Assembly (NCBI GenBank): GCA_022730455.1 | Contig: DZDI01000005.1 | Coordinates: forward strand, 1 to 55,159 | From: Phycisphaera mikurensis | Lineage (GTDB): Bacteria; Planctomycetota; Phycisphaerae; WQYP01 | Direction of reading: 5' to 3' | Length of the DNA: 55,159 bases | The notes under the pieces: generated by a model | What the model was told of the DNA's origin: nothing | Seen by the model: only the letters and a program-made list of their open reading frames with translations | Databases searched by the model: none | Translations under genes and position numbers: made by a program | Shown: positions 40,759 through 52,000 of the stretch, in pieces | Position numbering within the stretch: position 1 is the stretch's first letter | Layout: each line of letters starts with the position of its first letter

Positions 40759-41520
40759 ATGAAGACAGCTCATCGATTCCATGCCGCAGCCGTTCACGCG
40801 CTGGACATGGTCATGCCGCGTACCTGCTGGCTTACCGGTGCCCCTGTTTCTGACAGCCAGTCGATGGTGGTGCCTGCGTTGCGGGATGAGTTGGCAGAAC
40901 TGCTGCAGTACCGATATTGTCACCGCTGTGGAGCTGACCGCCTGCCGGGCGTAGCGAGTTGCCCATTTTGTCCGAATCGGCGTTTAGGGACGGCCGAGAT
41001 AGTTCGCGCCGGTCCGTATGCCCATCCGCTTAAGGAACTGATCAGTCGATTCAAGTTTGGGAGGCATTGGGGGCTGGCACCGCTTTTAGCATCGCAAATG
41101 GCGGATGCATGGAAGCGAGCGGCCAGTCCGTCCATGGATGTGCTGGTGCCGATTCCACTGCATCGGAGGCGAGAATTCGGCCGGGGCTTTAATCAATCGC
41201 GGGAATTGGCGCGTTGTTTAAGCCGCCTCATTGGCGTACCGACCTATGACGGCTTGGTACGTCGCAAGTCAACTGGTCATCAGTCTGCGGCAACAAGCGT
41301 GCACCAGCGGCGCGAGAACTTGCGAGGGGCGTTTGAATCCAAACCGGTAGACTGGTCAAATCAGGAGGTTTGGCTGGTGGATGATGTCTGTACGACCGGC
41401 TCTACTGTGCATGCGGCAGTGGCGGCTTTCACCGCCCTGCCGCCGAAATACCAGCCGGCACGGATCAGCGCCATCGTTTTGGCGGTGACTGGCGTGAGTG
41501 TAATGGGTCCTCAGTCATAG
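40759..41520 (+). CDS. comF: ComF family phosphoribosyltransferase-like protein
   Basis: A 253-residue ComF/GntX type protein. Seen: N-terminal zinc-binding CHRCG and CPFC pair (YCHRCGADRLPG, ASCPFCPNRRL), AGPYAHPLKELISRFKFGRH, PIPLHRRREFGRGFNQS, and the PRPP-binding WLVDDVCTTGSTVHAA near the C-terminus. Role by family: DNA uptake in competent bacteria or a phosphoribosyl reaction; not settled. Start ATG at 40759 with GGAG 8 bases upstream. Same strand as its neighbours with a gap of about 100 bases on the left and about 190 on the right. Confidence 0.9.
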   Translation: MKTAHRFHAAAVHALDMVMPRTCWLTGAPVSDSQSMVVPALRDELAELLQYRYCHRCGADRLPGVASCPFCPNRRLGTAEIVRAGPYAHPLKELISRFKFGRHWGLAPLLASQMADAWKRAASPSMDVLVPIPLHRRREFGRGFNQSRELARCLSRLIGVPTYDGLVRRKSTGHQSAATSVHQRRENLRGAFESKPVDWSNQEVWLVDDVCTTGSTVHAAVAAFTALPPKYQPARISAIVLAVTGVSVMGPQS

Positions 41521-41715
41521 CGAGCCAACGCCGTACCTGATGGACAGGCGAGCCGATCACCAAAATAAGCCAAAGATAAAGCCACATTTTTGCCAGGCTA
41601 TGGATTCGAGCGAGGTCGAGGGTCCATTCGCAATTGCTGCCGCGTGAAATCGTTGTAGACTCTACGTGCATGCCGCGATTCAACGACGGCGTGGTGGCGT
41701 AATGGAGTTATGACG

Positions 41716-42822
41716 ATGAGTGAATTTATGGGTCGATTCGGTCAACCAGAGCGATCCGAAACGTCCGCATTGCCATCGTCTCAACCCGTACCGCCGCCGC
41801 CTGCCGCGGTACACGTCACTGGATCGGACGTGACGGCGGTGGAAGATTTAGCTAAAAGCTATCGAGCGATCTGCGACCAGCTTGCCAAGGTCATCGTTGG
41901 GCAGCAGGATGTTGTGGAGCAAGTGATAACCGCCATGTTCTGCCGAGGGCACACCTTGCTGGTGGGAGTGCCGGGGCTGGCCAAGACGATGCTGGTCAAA
42001 ACCATCAGCGAGGTATTGAGCCTGCAATTCAAGCGAGTGCAATTTACGCCCGATTTAATGCCGTCGGACATCACCGGGACCGATGTGCTGGAAGAAGACA
42101 AAACCACCGGCAAGCGGGCGTTTCGGTTTGTGCGTGGACCACTGTTTACCAACCTGCTGCTGGCCGATGAAATCAACCGAACCCCACCCAAGACGCAGGC
42201 GGCGTTGCTGGAGGCGATGCAGGAGCATCGGGTAACGGCTGGCGAGCACACCTATGATCTGCCTCTGCCATTTTTTGTTTTAGCAACCCAAAATCCGATA
42301 GAACAGGAGGGCACTTACCCGCTGCCCGAGGCGCAACTGGACCGATTTATGTTTATGACGGTGGTGCGTTATCCCACAGCCGTCGAAGAACTGCAGATCA
42401 TGAAGCAATCAAGTTCACTGCAGCCGGTGACGTTAAACCGGGTGCTGGATGGAGCGACGATTGAATATCTGCAGGATGTGGTGCGACGGGTACCGGCCGC
42501 AGACCACGTCTATGAATTTGCCCGCAGTCTGGTGCGGGCCACACGGCCTGGTGAAGCCGAGGCGCCGCCGTGGCTGGCAGATTTGGTGCAGTGGGGTGCC
42601 GGGCCCAGAGCAAGTATTTATTTAATACTTGCCGGCAAGGCGCGTGCGATTTTACACGGACGTATGCACGTCACTACTCAGGACATTGCAGCGGTGGCCA
42701 AACCGGTGCTGCGTCATCGCATCACCACCACATTCAGCGCCGAGGCGAGCGGCATATCCACTGATAAGATAATTGATCGCCTGCTGAGCGAGCTATCCAG
42801 AGCCAATCAACAGGCGGCGTAA
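41716..42822 (+). CDS. MoxR-family AAA+ ATPase
   Basis: About 368 residues of a MoxR-type AAA+ chaperone. Seen: Walker [28 protein letters not shown], Walker [22 protein letters not shown], sensor [23 protein letters not shown], and the C-terminal lid ([20 protein letters not shown]). It acts with DUF58 and vWA proteins to assemble or activate envelope complexes. Start ATG at 41716, 8 bases after GGAG; an ATG six bases earlier is too near. First gene of a six-gene operon. Confidence 0.94.
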   Translation: MSEFMGRFGQPERSETSALPSSQPVPPPPAAVHVTGSDVTAVEDLAKSYRAICDQLAKVIVGQQDVVEQVITAMFCRGHTLLVGVPGLAKTMLVKTISEVLSLQFKRVQFTPDLMPSDITGTDVLEEDKTTGKRAFRFVRGPLFTNLLLADEINRTPPKTQAALLEAMQEHRVTAGEHTYDLPLPFFVLATQNPIEQEGTYPLPEAQLDRFMFMTVVRYPTAVEELQIMKQSSSLQPVTLNRVLDGATIEYLQDVVRRVPAADHVYEFARSLVRATRPGEAEAPPWLADLVQWGAGPRASIYLILAGKARAILHGRMHVTTQDIAAVAKPVLRHRITTTFSAEASGISTDKIIDRLLSELSRANQQAA

Positions 42823-42829
42823 CGAGAGT

Positions 42830-43792
42830 TTGAGTTCCGGAAGGCAGGTGGGTGGCATTTCCAAGACAAACCTTGAAATGGAACATGACGCAGCCAGCGC
42901 ACTGCTGGCACCAAAGCTGCTGTCGCGCATCAGCCGCCTTGAAATGGTTGCAAGGCAGGTGATGGACGGCTATGTGCAGGGTTTGCATCGCTCAGCGCAC
43001 CTCGGTTTTGCAACCGACTTTGCCCAGCACCGGGAATACACGCCTGGAGATGATCTCAAACGCATTGATTGGCGCGTATACGCCAAGGTAGATCGATATT
43101 ACATACGCCAATACGAGGTCAGCACTAACCTGCGGGCGCACCTCCTTGTCGATGCGAGCGGATCGATGGGCTACCAGGGCCAGCACGACGTCATGAGTAA
43201 ATACCGCTATGCCCAATTCACGGCGGCGTGTCTGGCTTACCTGCTGCTGCATCAGCAGGATTCCTGCGGCTTGATCAGCTTTGATGAAAAAATCCGCGAT
43301 TTTATCCCGGCACGCTCCGCCGCATCCCACCTCATTACGCTGGCGCGCGCACTCGATGCCCGCCCGCTGGGCGTTGAAGGCAAACTGAGCAGCACGCTGC
43401 ATGAGGCCGCCGATCGGCTCAAGCAACGCAGCATGATTATCCTGATAAGCGATCTGCTGGAGACGGCGGATGATGTGATCAGCGCCCTGCACCACTTGCG
43501 CCATCGCAGGCATGAGGTGTTACTGCTTCAGATATTATCGCATGATGAAATTGTTTTTCCATTTCGCAAATGGACACTCTTCAGAAATTTGGAATCCGCC
43601 GGCCACGAGTTGAGGCTGGACCCCGCCGTGGTGCGCCGGCGTTATCTGGAGGCGATGCGAACCCACCGTCGTGCCATTGAAAAAGCGTGCAGTGATCTCC
43701 ACATCAGCCATCAGCTTATCGATACGCAGAAGAGTGTAGATCAGGCATTAACCGCCTATCTTTCCACCCGTCTGCGGGAGCGCGGCATTTGA
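42830..43792 (+). CDS. DUF58 domain protein with vWA motif
   Basis: A 320-residue DUF58 protein, soluble partner of MoxR. Seen: the DUF58 block DFAQHREYTPGDDLKRIDWRV with YAKVDRYYIRQYE, then a vWA-like domain whose DASGSMG is a complete DxSxS metal site, and LISDLLETADDV. Start uncertain: TTG at 42830 is 8 bases after moxR but its GAGAG is too close; ATG at 42878 is the alternative. It overlaps the next gene by 4 bases, so the reading is coupled. Confidence 0.93.
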   Translation: MSSGRQVGGISKTNLEMEHDAASALLAPKLLSRISRLEMVARQVMDGYVQGLHRSAHLGFATDFAQHREYTPGDDLKRIDWRVYAKVDRYYIRQYEVSTNLRAHLLVDASGSMGYQGQHDVMSKYRYAQFTAACLAYLLLHQQDSCGLISFDEKIRDFIPARSAASHLITLARALDARPLGVEGKLSSTLHEAADRLKQRSMIILISDLLETADDVISALHHLRHRRHEVLLLQILSHDEIVFPFRKWTLFRNLESAGHELRLDPAVVRRRYLEAMRTHRRAIEKACSDLHISHQLIDTQKSVDQALTAYLSTRLRERGI

Positions 43793-46044
43793 TATTCGTC
43801 ATGCCCATCATGCTTGCCGGGATGGCTCTCGCCGCAATACCAGTCATCATTCATTTATTGCATAGGCACAAAACCACGCCCATTCAATGGTCGGCCATGC
43901 TGTTTCTGCTTCCCAGCGCAACGGCCCAAAAACAAAAAAAACTTCCGGAGCACTGGCTCCTGTTGCTGTTAAGAATACTGCTGCTGGCGCTTTTGGCATT
44001 ACTTTTATCGATGCCCATTCTCTCTGCCGGAGGTTTAGCGATCATCGGCCGGGGCGCTCCGACGGATGTCGTCGTCGTGATGGACCATTCCATTTCATCG
44101 GGAATGGTCAGTGGACGCCGCACTGTCTTTGCGCACAGCATATTGTTGCTCCGAAATCTTATTCGCCATTTAAGCCCGGATGACAGATTGAGTATCGTGG
44201 TGGCGGGACACAAAAATTACGCCTTGAGCCATCGAGGAATCTTAATTGCAGACCGGAGCAAAATTGAAAGGCGTTTTCTTTTGCCGCTTGAGCATATGCC
44301 GGCCGGCCTGTCGGGGGTTTCCATACCGCTGGCCATACGCGACGCACAGGCGATTGCGCGGCGTGGTGATAACCTGCGCAAAGTCATTTTTGTTTTATCT
44401 AACGACCGGGCCGTATCCTGGAAGATCAATCGGGAAGGACTATGGCGGGCAGTGCGGGCGACGGCCGCAGGTCGGCCGATTCCCATCTACAGCATAAAAG
44501 TGCCATCTGTGGTCACGCAATCCGACATTGCCATCGGGCCGCTGCGAATTGAGCCGCGGATTCCTGGGATGGGCCAACCCGCACGTATTATTTTTACCCT
44601 AGCCAACTCCGGCCCGCTTGCGGCCGGCCCCATTCGACTGCGACTGCTGATCAACGGCCAACCGGTGGCGGTTCAGCAGATCAAGACCCTCGCGGCTGGA
44701 AAAACGAAAACCGGTCGATTCAAGTATCGTTTTCATACCGCCGGGGCGCACTGGGTGGAAGTCCGCACGCACTACCAGGACTCTCTGGCGGCGGATAATC
44801 AATCTTTAGCGGCGGTTAAAGTCTGGCAACACCTGTTGGTATTGGTTATTGATCATCAAATTGGCCCCATTGGCGGCTATCGCGACAGCCGCTTTCTGGC
44901 AGCTGCGCTGAATCCATTTCCAACGGCGGATAGTGGCACGGCACTGGTTACGCCGACGGTGGTCAGTGTGAGTCAGGCGGTACAGGAGCATCTGCGGAAG
45001 TTTAATGCGATCATCATCAACGACCCGTTAACCATGCCCGGATCACTTCTCACCCGAATCGATCTTTTTGCACGCGGCGGCGGAGGCGTATGGATCATCG
45101 CCGGCAGCGGAACGAATCTGCATTTTTTAAATTCTGAATTGCAGTCGCATGGGTTGTCCGTCGGAACATTTGGGCCGATTCAAAGTACTAAAAAGCCGCC
45201 ATTTATCATTATCCGCAACCGGCGAAGTGCGATTGTTAAACCGTTGCTGCAAGCCGGACACAATCAAATTGTAGGAGTCACGCTGCGTCAATGGTGGGGA
45301 CTGCTTCCACAACCCAATGAAACTCAACTCATTGCCGCCACAGGGCATGGCCACCCCTTGATTGTGGAGCGTCATATCGGTTTATCAGGCGGCCAAGTGC
45401 TGGCGTGGACCACTGGCGTAAGCGGCCGCATGAATGACTGGCCAACCGTCGCGGCGAGCTTTGTTCCGCTGGTAAATCAAATTGTGCAGCAGCTCGCCCT
45501 CTCAGCGCGGGAACTATCCGACCAGCGCGAACTCAACCCCGGCGGTATGCTGGTCTGGACGGGGGCCGGCCACCCTCCCATATCTTCCGCCGTGATCACC
45601 CTGCCCAGTAAGCGAGTGATACGGGTGCATCCGCAACTGGAACCGGGCAATCACTATTTAATAACATCCAACCATACGCTGGAGCCCGGGCTTTACAGCC
45701 TGGCATTCACACCGAGGCGGCCCGATGAACCGATTTATTATTGTGTGGCGATTGATCAGCGCCAACTTGCGCCAGCGGAGCTGACCCCGGCTGATTGGCA
45801 TTGGCTGGAAAGTCAGGATTTGATCACCGGCCTGACCACACCGGACCACGCAGCCACCATCCTGGGCACCGCTGTTGGCGGCCTGTCGCTTTGGCCGTGG
45901 CTGGCCATATTAATACTCGCGGCGATGGCGACGGAAGGGTGGTTGTGCCGAAGATTGGGCCGTCTGCAAACAGATGACGATCTGATGGACGACGCGCACA
46001 GCGCACCGTTGGGTGATGTGGCCCGGATACCGGGGGTGCCATGA
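43789..46044 (+). CDS. BatA-type membrane protein with vWA domain
   Basis: A 751-residue membrane protein. Seen: the BatA N-terminal helix (MLAGMALAAIPVIIHLLHRHK), a second helix (LLLLRILLLALLALLLSMPI), a vWA domain with VVMDHSISS (D-x-S-x-S), a long periplasmic middle with a glutamine-amidotransferase-like part (RKFNAIIINDPLTMPGS), and a C-terminal helix (WPWLAILILAAMATEGWL). It fits the aerotolerance-type N-terminal/vWA family seen in Planctomycetes. Start TTG at 43789 has GGGAG 8 bases upstream and overlaps DUF58; ATG at 43801 is the alternative. ATGA overlap with the next gene. Confidence 0.88.
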   Translation: MIFVMPIMLAGMALAAIPVIIHLLHRHKTTPIQWSAMLFLLPSATAQKQKKLPEHWLLLLLRILLLALLALLLSMPILSAGGLAIIGRGAPTDVVVVMDHSISSGMVSGRRTVFAHSILLLRNLIRHLSPDDRLSIVVAGHKNYALSHRGILIADRSKIERRFLLPLEHMPAGLSGVSIPLAIRDAQAIARRGDNLRKVIFVLSNDRAVSWKINREGLWRAVRATAAGRPIPIYSIKVPSVVTQSDIAIGPLRIEPRIPGMGQPARIIFTLANSGPLAAGPIRLRLLINGQPVAVQQIKTLAAGKTKTGRFKYRFHTAGAHWVEVRTHYQDSLAADNQSLAAVKVWQHLLVLVIDHQIGPIGGYRDSRFLAAALNPFPTADSGTALVTPTVVSVSQAVQEHLRKFNAIIINDPLTMPGSLLTRIDLFARGGGGVWIIAGSGTNLHFLNSELQSHGLSVGTFGPIQSTKKPPFIIIRNRRSAIVKPLLQAGHNQIVGVTLRQWWGLLPQPNETQLIAATGHGHPLIVERHIGLSGGQVLAWTTGVSGRMNDWPTVAASFVPLVNQIVQQLALSARELSDQRELNPGGMLVWTGAGHPPISSAVITLPSKRVIRVHPQLEPGNHYLITSNHTLEPGLYSLAFTPRRPDEPIYYCVAIDQRQLAPAELTPADWHWLESQDLITGLTTPDHAATILGTAVGGLSLWPWLAILILAAMATEGWLCRRLGRLQTDDDLMDDAHSAPLGDVARIPGVP

Positions 46045-48947
46045 TGAATTCCCATGCCTCGGCATCCAGCTTCCACCTTTCACTGCACCCCGCAATGAAC
46101 ATCGGACTTTTATGGGTACTGGTGCTTGCTGCCGCGGGGGTACTGGTCTATTGGTACATGGGTCAGCGACGGTTATTAACGCCGTCAATGCTCGCGATTG
46201 TCACGATCATTCGGCTGGCGATGGTGGGCTTAATATTATTATGTCTGCTGCGCCCCAGCATATCGTGGCTGCGGGTAAAGCATGAATCAGGTTCGATCTG
46301 GTTGGTGGTGGATCATAGTCAATCGATGTCGATTAAAGATGGCCCGCATTCCCGCGTCATGGAATTGCAATGGGCTTGCGCGTTAGGGTATCTCAAAGCC
46401 AATGTATATCACGATGCGATGAATCGCGCCGCCACATGGGCCAGCGTACTGGCGCAGCGCCTCGACACCATTGACCGGGAACTGGAAGCTGGCGGTGGCC
46501 GAGACGGTGCAAGCGCCATACGTCTGCGCAGGCAGGTGACGTGGTGGATAAGATATATGAAGCGGTTGGTTGGCCATCTTTCTCGATGGCACAGTGCCCA
46601 GGATGTGCGCAGCGAATTCACATCGACACTGAGTATTGTGCGGCACCTCAGGCGAAGACTTGCATCCGCAGCGAAACAGCAGCGGGTCTTTGCTGGTCTC
46701 GATGCGGTTGCGAAGGCGTCGTTGCGCGCCAGCCGTGCGCTCGCGGGTTTAGCCACGGCGCGGGATAAAGCATTTCTGGCAACCCACGGTAAAAGCCCGG
46801 CGGTAATTCTGGCGCTCAATCGTGTTGGAACAATGAGCCGCACGGACCTGGCAATTGCCGCATTGTTGGCTCGACATCCAGCCGCCGGGAAAAGTCTGCA
46901 CGGTATTTTGGCCACGGCGCACGTGCACGTGGTGAGTTTTGCCACTCAAGCCTACAACGCTGGCCGGGCATCGGCATCCGCCTTGGGACGCATATTAAAA
47001 ACCACCATGAACCCGACCGGATCAGCAACGGATATATCCGCGGGGCTCCTGATGACCGCGGACCATATGACCTCCCCCGACTCATCCAGAGTGCTGGTGG
47101 TTTCGGATGGACGCCAAAATCTGGGGCCAGACCCTGGCCCTATTGCCCGCCTGTTACGGGCGCGGGGCGCACCTACGTACACCCTTTGTATGGGATCGGA
47201 GATGAACAGTCCTCGGGTGAGGATTCAGGCCATCAACGCGCCGACATGGATTTTCAAGCATCAAAAAATGCACGCGGTGGCCCTTGTTTCCATCCGCGAT
47301 TGGGCCAACCACCCGGTCAAGGTGTATCTGTACCGCAATGGCAAACGTATAGCCACCCGAACCTTACTTGCCACATCTGATCACAGTGTGCGTGCGGTGC
47401 GCTTCAGCGACACACTTGATACGCCCGGTGTGTATCGTTATCAATTGCGTGTGGGCCACATCACCGGGTCGCTGTTTCATGGAACGGTGAAAAAAACATT
47501 TCGGGTAACGGTGCGCCGCGATAAGCTCCAGATACTGCTGGTGGATAACCAACCAAGGTGGGCGTATCAATATCTGGTTAATTATTTTTCCCGCAGTGGC
47601 CGCGTACATCTGCAGGCCGTTTTGCTTCATCCCGCCACCATCGCTGGCATTACGCCGGCCCGACCCGTCCGGGCGTCACCCCATAATCCGCTGTACACCG
47701 CATCGCTTTTGCCCCGGGGCAAGAAGGGGTGGGAACAATTCAATTTAATCATTCTGGGTGATATTCCTCCCCACGCGCTGCCCTCCGCCGATCAGCAAGC
47801 GCTGTCGTATGCGATTGAAACGCAGGGCAGTTCACTGATGATCATTGCCGGGCAAAATTATATGCCACAGGCATGGCAGGGCACGGATTTGGCGAAACTT
47901 ATGCCGATTCGATTGACGCCCGCATGGGTGCCGAGCGTGATGCACGCGCAGGAGCGTCGCGGATTTACACCGCTGCTTACCACGGAAGGCGTGGAGTCAG
48001 ATTTATCCGACTTGGGCATCGACCGCAACCGCAACAGTCGGTATTGGCAGGATATGCCGCGTTGGTACTGGCACAGTGGTTATACCAATGCCCGCCCCAA
48101 TTCGCAGGTACTTTGGACGATTGGTGGTACCCACGGCTCAGCCAATACCAGTGCGGCGGATCGCCAGCGGGCACTGCTGGCGACGATGGGTGTGGGTGCA
48201 GGGCGCGTCATGTATCTGGCCAGCGACCAGATGTGGCGAATGCGATCCGTTGACGGGCATAATTTAGAAAACGCCTTTTTATCGCAGTTAACACGATGGG
48301 CAGCGGGCACAGAATTGCCCGTGGGCGGAAAATGGGTTCGGTTTGGCACGAATCGCACCCGGTATCATTTTGGACAGATGGTGCACGTGCGAGCTCGAAT
48401 ATTACATACCAATTTATTGCCGGCCGCCCACCTCCACTTTCACGTCGAGGCACAATTGATCCACAGCCGCCTCGCTTCAGGACCGGTCGGACAAGTGCAA
48501 TCGTCGCCCATGGTGCCATCCCCCGGCGCGCCGGGCTTTTACAGTGGTGTGCTGGCGGGATTGGAGCCGGGCAGTTATTCCGTCACGCTTAAAGGAGACT
48601 CGGTTGCAAAGAAGCTGGCCGACGACCCCACCGCAGTCAATCGCAATGAAATTATCCGTATCCGGGCGGCTAGAAATGTGGAAATGCTGGATCCATCCGC
48701 TGATCCACACGCCATGCGACAACTTGCCAGTGCCGGCGGTGGCGTAATGACGCCGGGCCCTGCGTTTTCCATTCTGGCTGCCGCCATGCCTCCGCAAAAA
48801 CATACGCTGCGAAGCGTTAACACCATTGGGCTTTTGACCAATCCTCGCAGTGGTGGCACACAGGTGGTTCAATGGCTGTTAATGGGGGTATTTGCGGCGC
48901 TAGCCACATCCGAATGGGTCATTAGAAAATGGAAAGGCTTGATATAA
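46041..48947 (+). CDS. Large vWA/GATase-like membrane protein
   Basis: A 968-residue protein. Two N-terminal helices (about 18-36 and 52-72), a vWA domain with LVVDHSQSM (D-x-S-x-S) interrupted by a long insert, a middle GATase-like domain (ILLVDNQPRWAYQYLVNYF, NLIILGDIPPHALPS), beta-rich modules, and a C-terminal helix (WLLMGVFAALATSEWVI). The order is typical of the second large vWA protein in such operons. Start ATG at 46041 overlaps the preceding stop (ATGA). The insert at about residues 105-270 is helical and not usual for the domain. Function unknown beyond assembly with MoxR, DUF58 and BatA. Confidence 0.83.
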   Translation: MMNSHASASSFHLSLHPAMNIGLLWVLVLAAAGVLVYWYMGQRRLLTPSMLAIVTIIRLAMVGLILLCLLRPSISWLRVKHESGSIWLVVDHSQSMSIKDGPHSRVMELQWACALGYLKANVYHDAMNRAATWASVLAQRLDTIDRELEAGGGRDGASAIRLRRQVTWWIRYMKRLVGHLSRWHSAQDVRSEFTSTLSIVRHLRRRLASAAKQQRVFAGLDAVAKASLRASRALAGLATARDKAFLATHGKSPAVILALNRVGTMSRTDLAIAALLARHPAAGKSLHGILATAHVHVVSFATQAYNAGRASASALGRILKTTMNPTGSATDISAGLLMTADHMTSPDSSRVLVVSDGRQNLGPDPGPIARLLRARGAPTYTLCMGSEMNSPRVRIQAINAPTWIFKHQKMHAVALVSIRDWANHPVKVYLYRNGKRIATRTLLATSDHSVRAVRFSDTLDTPGVYRYQLRVGHITGSLFHGTVKKTFRVTVRRDKLQILLVDNQPRWAYQYLVNYFSRSGRVHLQAVLLHPATIAGITPARPVRASPHNPLYTASLLPRGKKGWEQFNLIILGDIPPHALPSADQQALSYAIETQGSSLMIIAGQNYMPQAWQGTDLAKLMPIRLTPAWVPSVMHAQERRGFTPLLTTEGVESDLSDLGIDRNRNSRYWQDMPRWYWHSGYTNARPNSQVLWTIGGTHGSANTSAADRQRALLATMGVGAGRVMYLASDQMWRMRSVDGHNLENAFLSQLTRWAAGTELPVGGKWVRFGTNRTRYHFGQMVHVRARILHTNLLPAAHLHFHVEAQLIHSRLASGPVGQVQSSPMVPSPGAPGFYSGVLAGLEPGSYSVTLKGDSVAKKLADDPTAVNRNEIIRIRAARNVEMLDPSADPHAMRQLASAGGGVMTPGPAFSILAAAMPPQKHTLRSVNTIGLLTNPRSGGTQVVQWLLMGVFAALATSEWVIRKWKGLI

Positions 48948-49083
48948 TGATGAGTCGGAGGTCGCCCGCCTGCCACCGGCAAACGCCGAGCGGCATCGCG
49001 AGGATGGCTTATCGGCCCGCTACACGGCGGGAATGGGATCATCCACGCCGCAATTTTGGCGGTGCCTAGCAGGACATAAGAAA

Positions 49084-52000
49084 GTGAGCACCACAGCGGT
49101 ACTACCTGATGACATCTCCATTCCGCTGCAGGCGGTTGCGGGACGGCAGCGCCGCTTTCGCGTCGCCCGGGCACTGATCTGGGCCATTGGGGTGTGCGCC
49201 ATCATTGCGTTGGTGGCAGTGTTGGTGCTGGGAGCATATCCACAACTGGCAACGCCACTGCGCTGGGTTGTTGCAGGGCTTGCCTGGTTCGCCATGGCGT
49301 ATATTCTGTGGCGTTTTTTACGTGGTTGTTTCACCCCGATTGACCTGCTGACCGCCGCCGGTACCGTGGAAATCGCGGACCATTCGCATGAGGAAATGCT
49401 CCTGAGCGCAGTGCAATTTTCGGCGGATGACCAAGCCGGGCAAATTGCGTCGAGCGAACTGGTCAACAGCGTCATTCATAAGGCCGGCGATGTTGCTGCC
49501 CAAATTGACGCCCGCCAGATCATCACCCCGCGCACGTTTTTAAAAGCTGCCGTTATCTGCCTTCCCGCCTTGGCGGTTTGGCTGCTGCTTTGGCCGCTGA
49601 TGCCCAATACGCTGGCGCTCGGCATGCGGCGGACCATTATGCCATGGTCACAGCAGATGCCGCTCTCATCCATGCATCTGACCGTTTCGCCCGGCGACAT
49701 CACCCTTGGCCAAGGTGGCAATGTGGTGGTTACGGCGCGGGATGATGTCAAGGTGGCACCAGTAAAAACCCTGCATCTGGAATTGGCACAGCGCTACGCC
49801 GATGGCAGAGTCAGCGCACAGAACATGACTCCCACCGGCCCGCGATCATACCGCCATACATTTGCGGCCGTGCAAGCGTCATTTCAATACCGCATTATTT
49901 CCCGGCGGGGACAATCGCGCTGGTATGCCGTCCATGTCATCGAGCGGCCTGCCATCAGCGGCCTGACCATTCGCTATGTGTATCCGCCTTATACCCATCT
50001 CCCTCCACACCGCGTTACAGGCGTGGATGGATCGATTCGCGGCATCCGCGGAACGCAGGTGTCCATTACAGCCCACACCACGGAACCGCTTAACCGCCGC
50101 AGTGCGCTGCACATTGCCGCTTCGCCGGACGGTCCGGCCCAATGGGCGCGTCTCCACCATGCCGCAGGCGATGCGTATCGCGCTGTTTTTACACTTGAGG
50201 CCAGCACCCATTATCAAATTAATCTCTTCAATCAGCAGCACATCGCCAATCGCGATAATCGCGTCTGGCCCATCTCCGTTTTTTCAGACCCTCTACCGGT
50301 GGCGCACGTGATAAGCCCACGAGGCGTAGTGCGGGCACGGCCCGATGATGTCATCCCCATTCGCTATGAGGCAGCGGACCGTTACGGCATCACATCGCTG
50401 CGGGTCCGGATCAAAGTGGGTGACACGCCGTCACTTTCGTACCCCATATCGCTTGGGACTCTCGGGGGGCGCAACTACACCGGCACTTGGCATTTAAACA
50501 TTGCCAATCAACTTTTGGCTGCCAATGAGCCACACGCCAGGGCGCTCATTTATCGGCTGGTGGTGGAAGACAACTGTTTGCCGGCCCATCAAACGGGTAT
50601 GAGCGGCGAACACGAAATAAAGATCGATCCCAATTTAACCATGAGTTACCAAGCACGCCGTGACGCGGTGCTGTACCGCCGATTCTCGGCGGCTCTTAAA
50701 GACAGCATGCGCAAACTGGATCAGGCCGGAGAGCAGATTAAGATGCTGCAACGTGTGCCAGCGAGCCAGCACTTTAACGCCGGTGCCATGCACACCGCCA
50801 ATGACGCCCAGAATTTGATTCAGCAAAGCGCCCAAAATTTAAATTCGGCGGCAGCGCGGATACACCATGGTGTTTATCGGCAAGCCGCCCGGGCCGTTAA
50901 GCTCGCCGCTAATACTTCAATGGCCGCAGCGTCGAAAAATTTAGCCTTGGCGACCTTTGATAATCCAAAGTTGACGCAGTTACGGCCGGCCCAACTAGCA
51001 GCCGCCCGGCAGAATATCCGTCAGGCCTTGACCCAACTGCGTGCGGCTGCTTCGCATCTGCAGCATACCGCGGGGGTTCAGGCCATCAGCGACAGTGTTA
51101 AAGCCCTCGCCCAGCAGCAGACATCGGTATCGCATCAACTCAGCATCAACCCTGCCAGCACCCGGGCATTGGCGCAGCAGCGCCGCATTGAAAATCAACT
51201 TCAGCGGCTCATTAAACAGCACCCCACATTGCAAAAACCCACGCAGGCAGCGGCAGCCACTGCCGTCGGCAACCTGACGCATGAATTGCAAACCATCTTG
51301 GCGCGCCAGCAGGCTCTGCGTCAAACCATCAGCGCCAAACTTCACAAACAACAAGCCATCAATGCAATGGCCTCGCTGCAGGCACAACAGGCGCAACTGA
51401 ATCAGGCCATCACCCAATTTTCCACCGCCCAGACACGCACGCCCATTGGTCGTGATTTACGCCCGGTATCACATACCGCCATGCAGACGGCGGTACGCGC
51501 GTTGCAGCGTAGACATGCCGCCGCAGCCCACATTTCCCAAAGACAGATTGCCGACCAATTGGGTCAAGCCGCAGCGCAGTTGCAGCGTCGCGCCGCCCGT
51601 AGCCGCGCCAATGCCAAGGCGCAAGACCATGCCTTGGCCGCCCAACGGCAAGCACAGGAGGTTTTGCGAACTGCGAATCAAGCTGCCGGCCAAGCCATGG
51701 CCGCGAATACCGTGCAGTTGCAACATATGGCGCAGCAGTTAGCCAATGCAGCAAGCAGGCAGGCGGCTACTACCAGCAGCACCACCGCACAGCGTCTGTA
51801 CCGTCAAGCCGAGGCCCAGGCCGCTGCGGCCGAGCGCGCAGCGGCAGAGAATAATATGCCTGCATCGCGCCGGTTGGCGCAGGTGGCCGCCACCAATCTG
51901 GCCCGCGGTGCGCAAGCTCAAATAGCGAAAGCCGCAGACAAGGCCACTCCTCAGCAACTGACCGCCGCCGCACAACATCTCACGGCGCTCAAAGCCCGGG

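Noticed and set aside
46409-46945. A 178-residue minus-strand ORF in the large vWA gene
   Set aside because: Antisense of a helical Ala/Arg-rich insert; no RBS and no family features.
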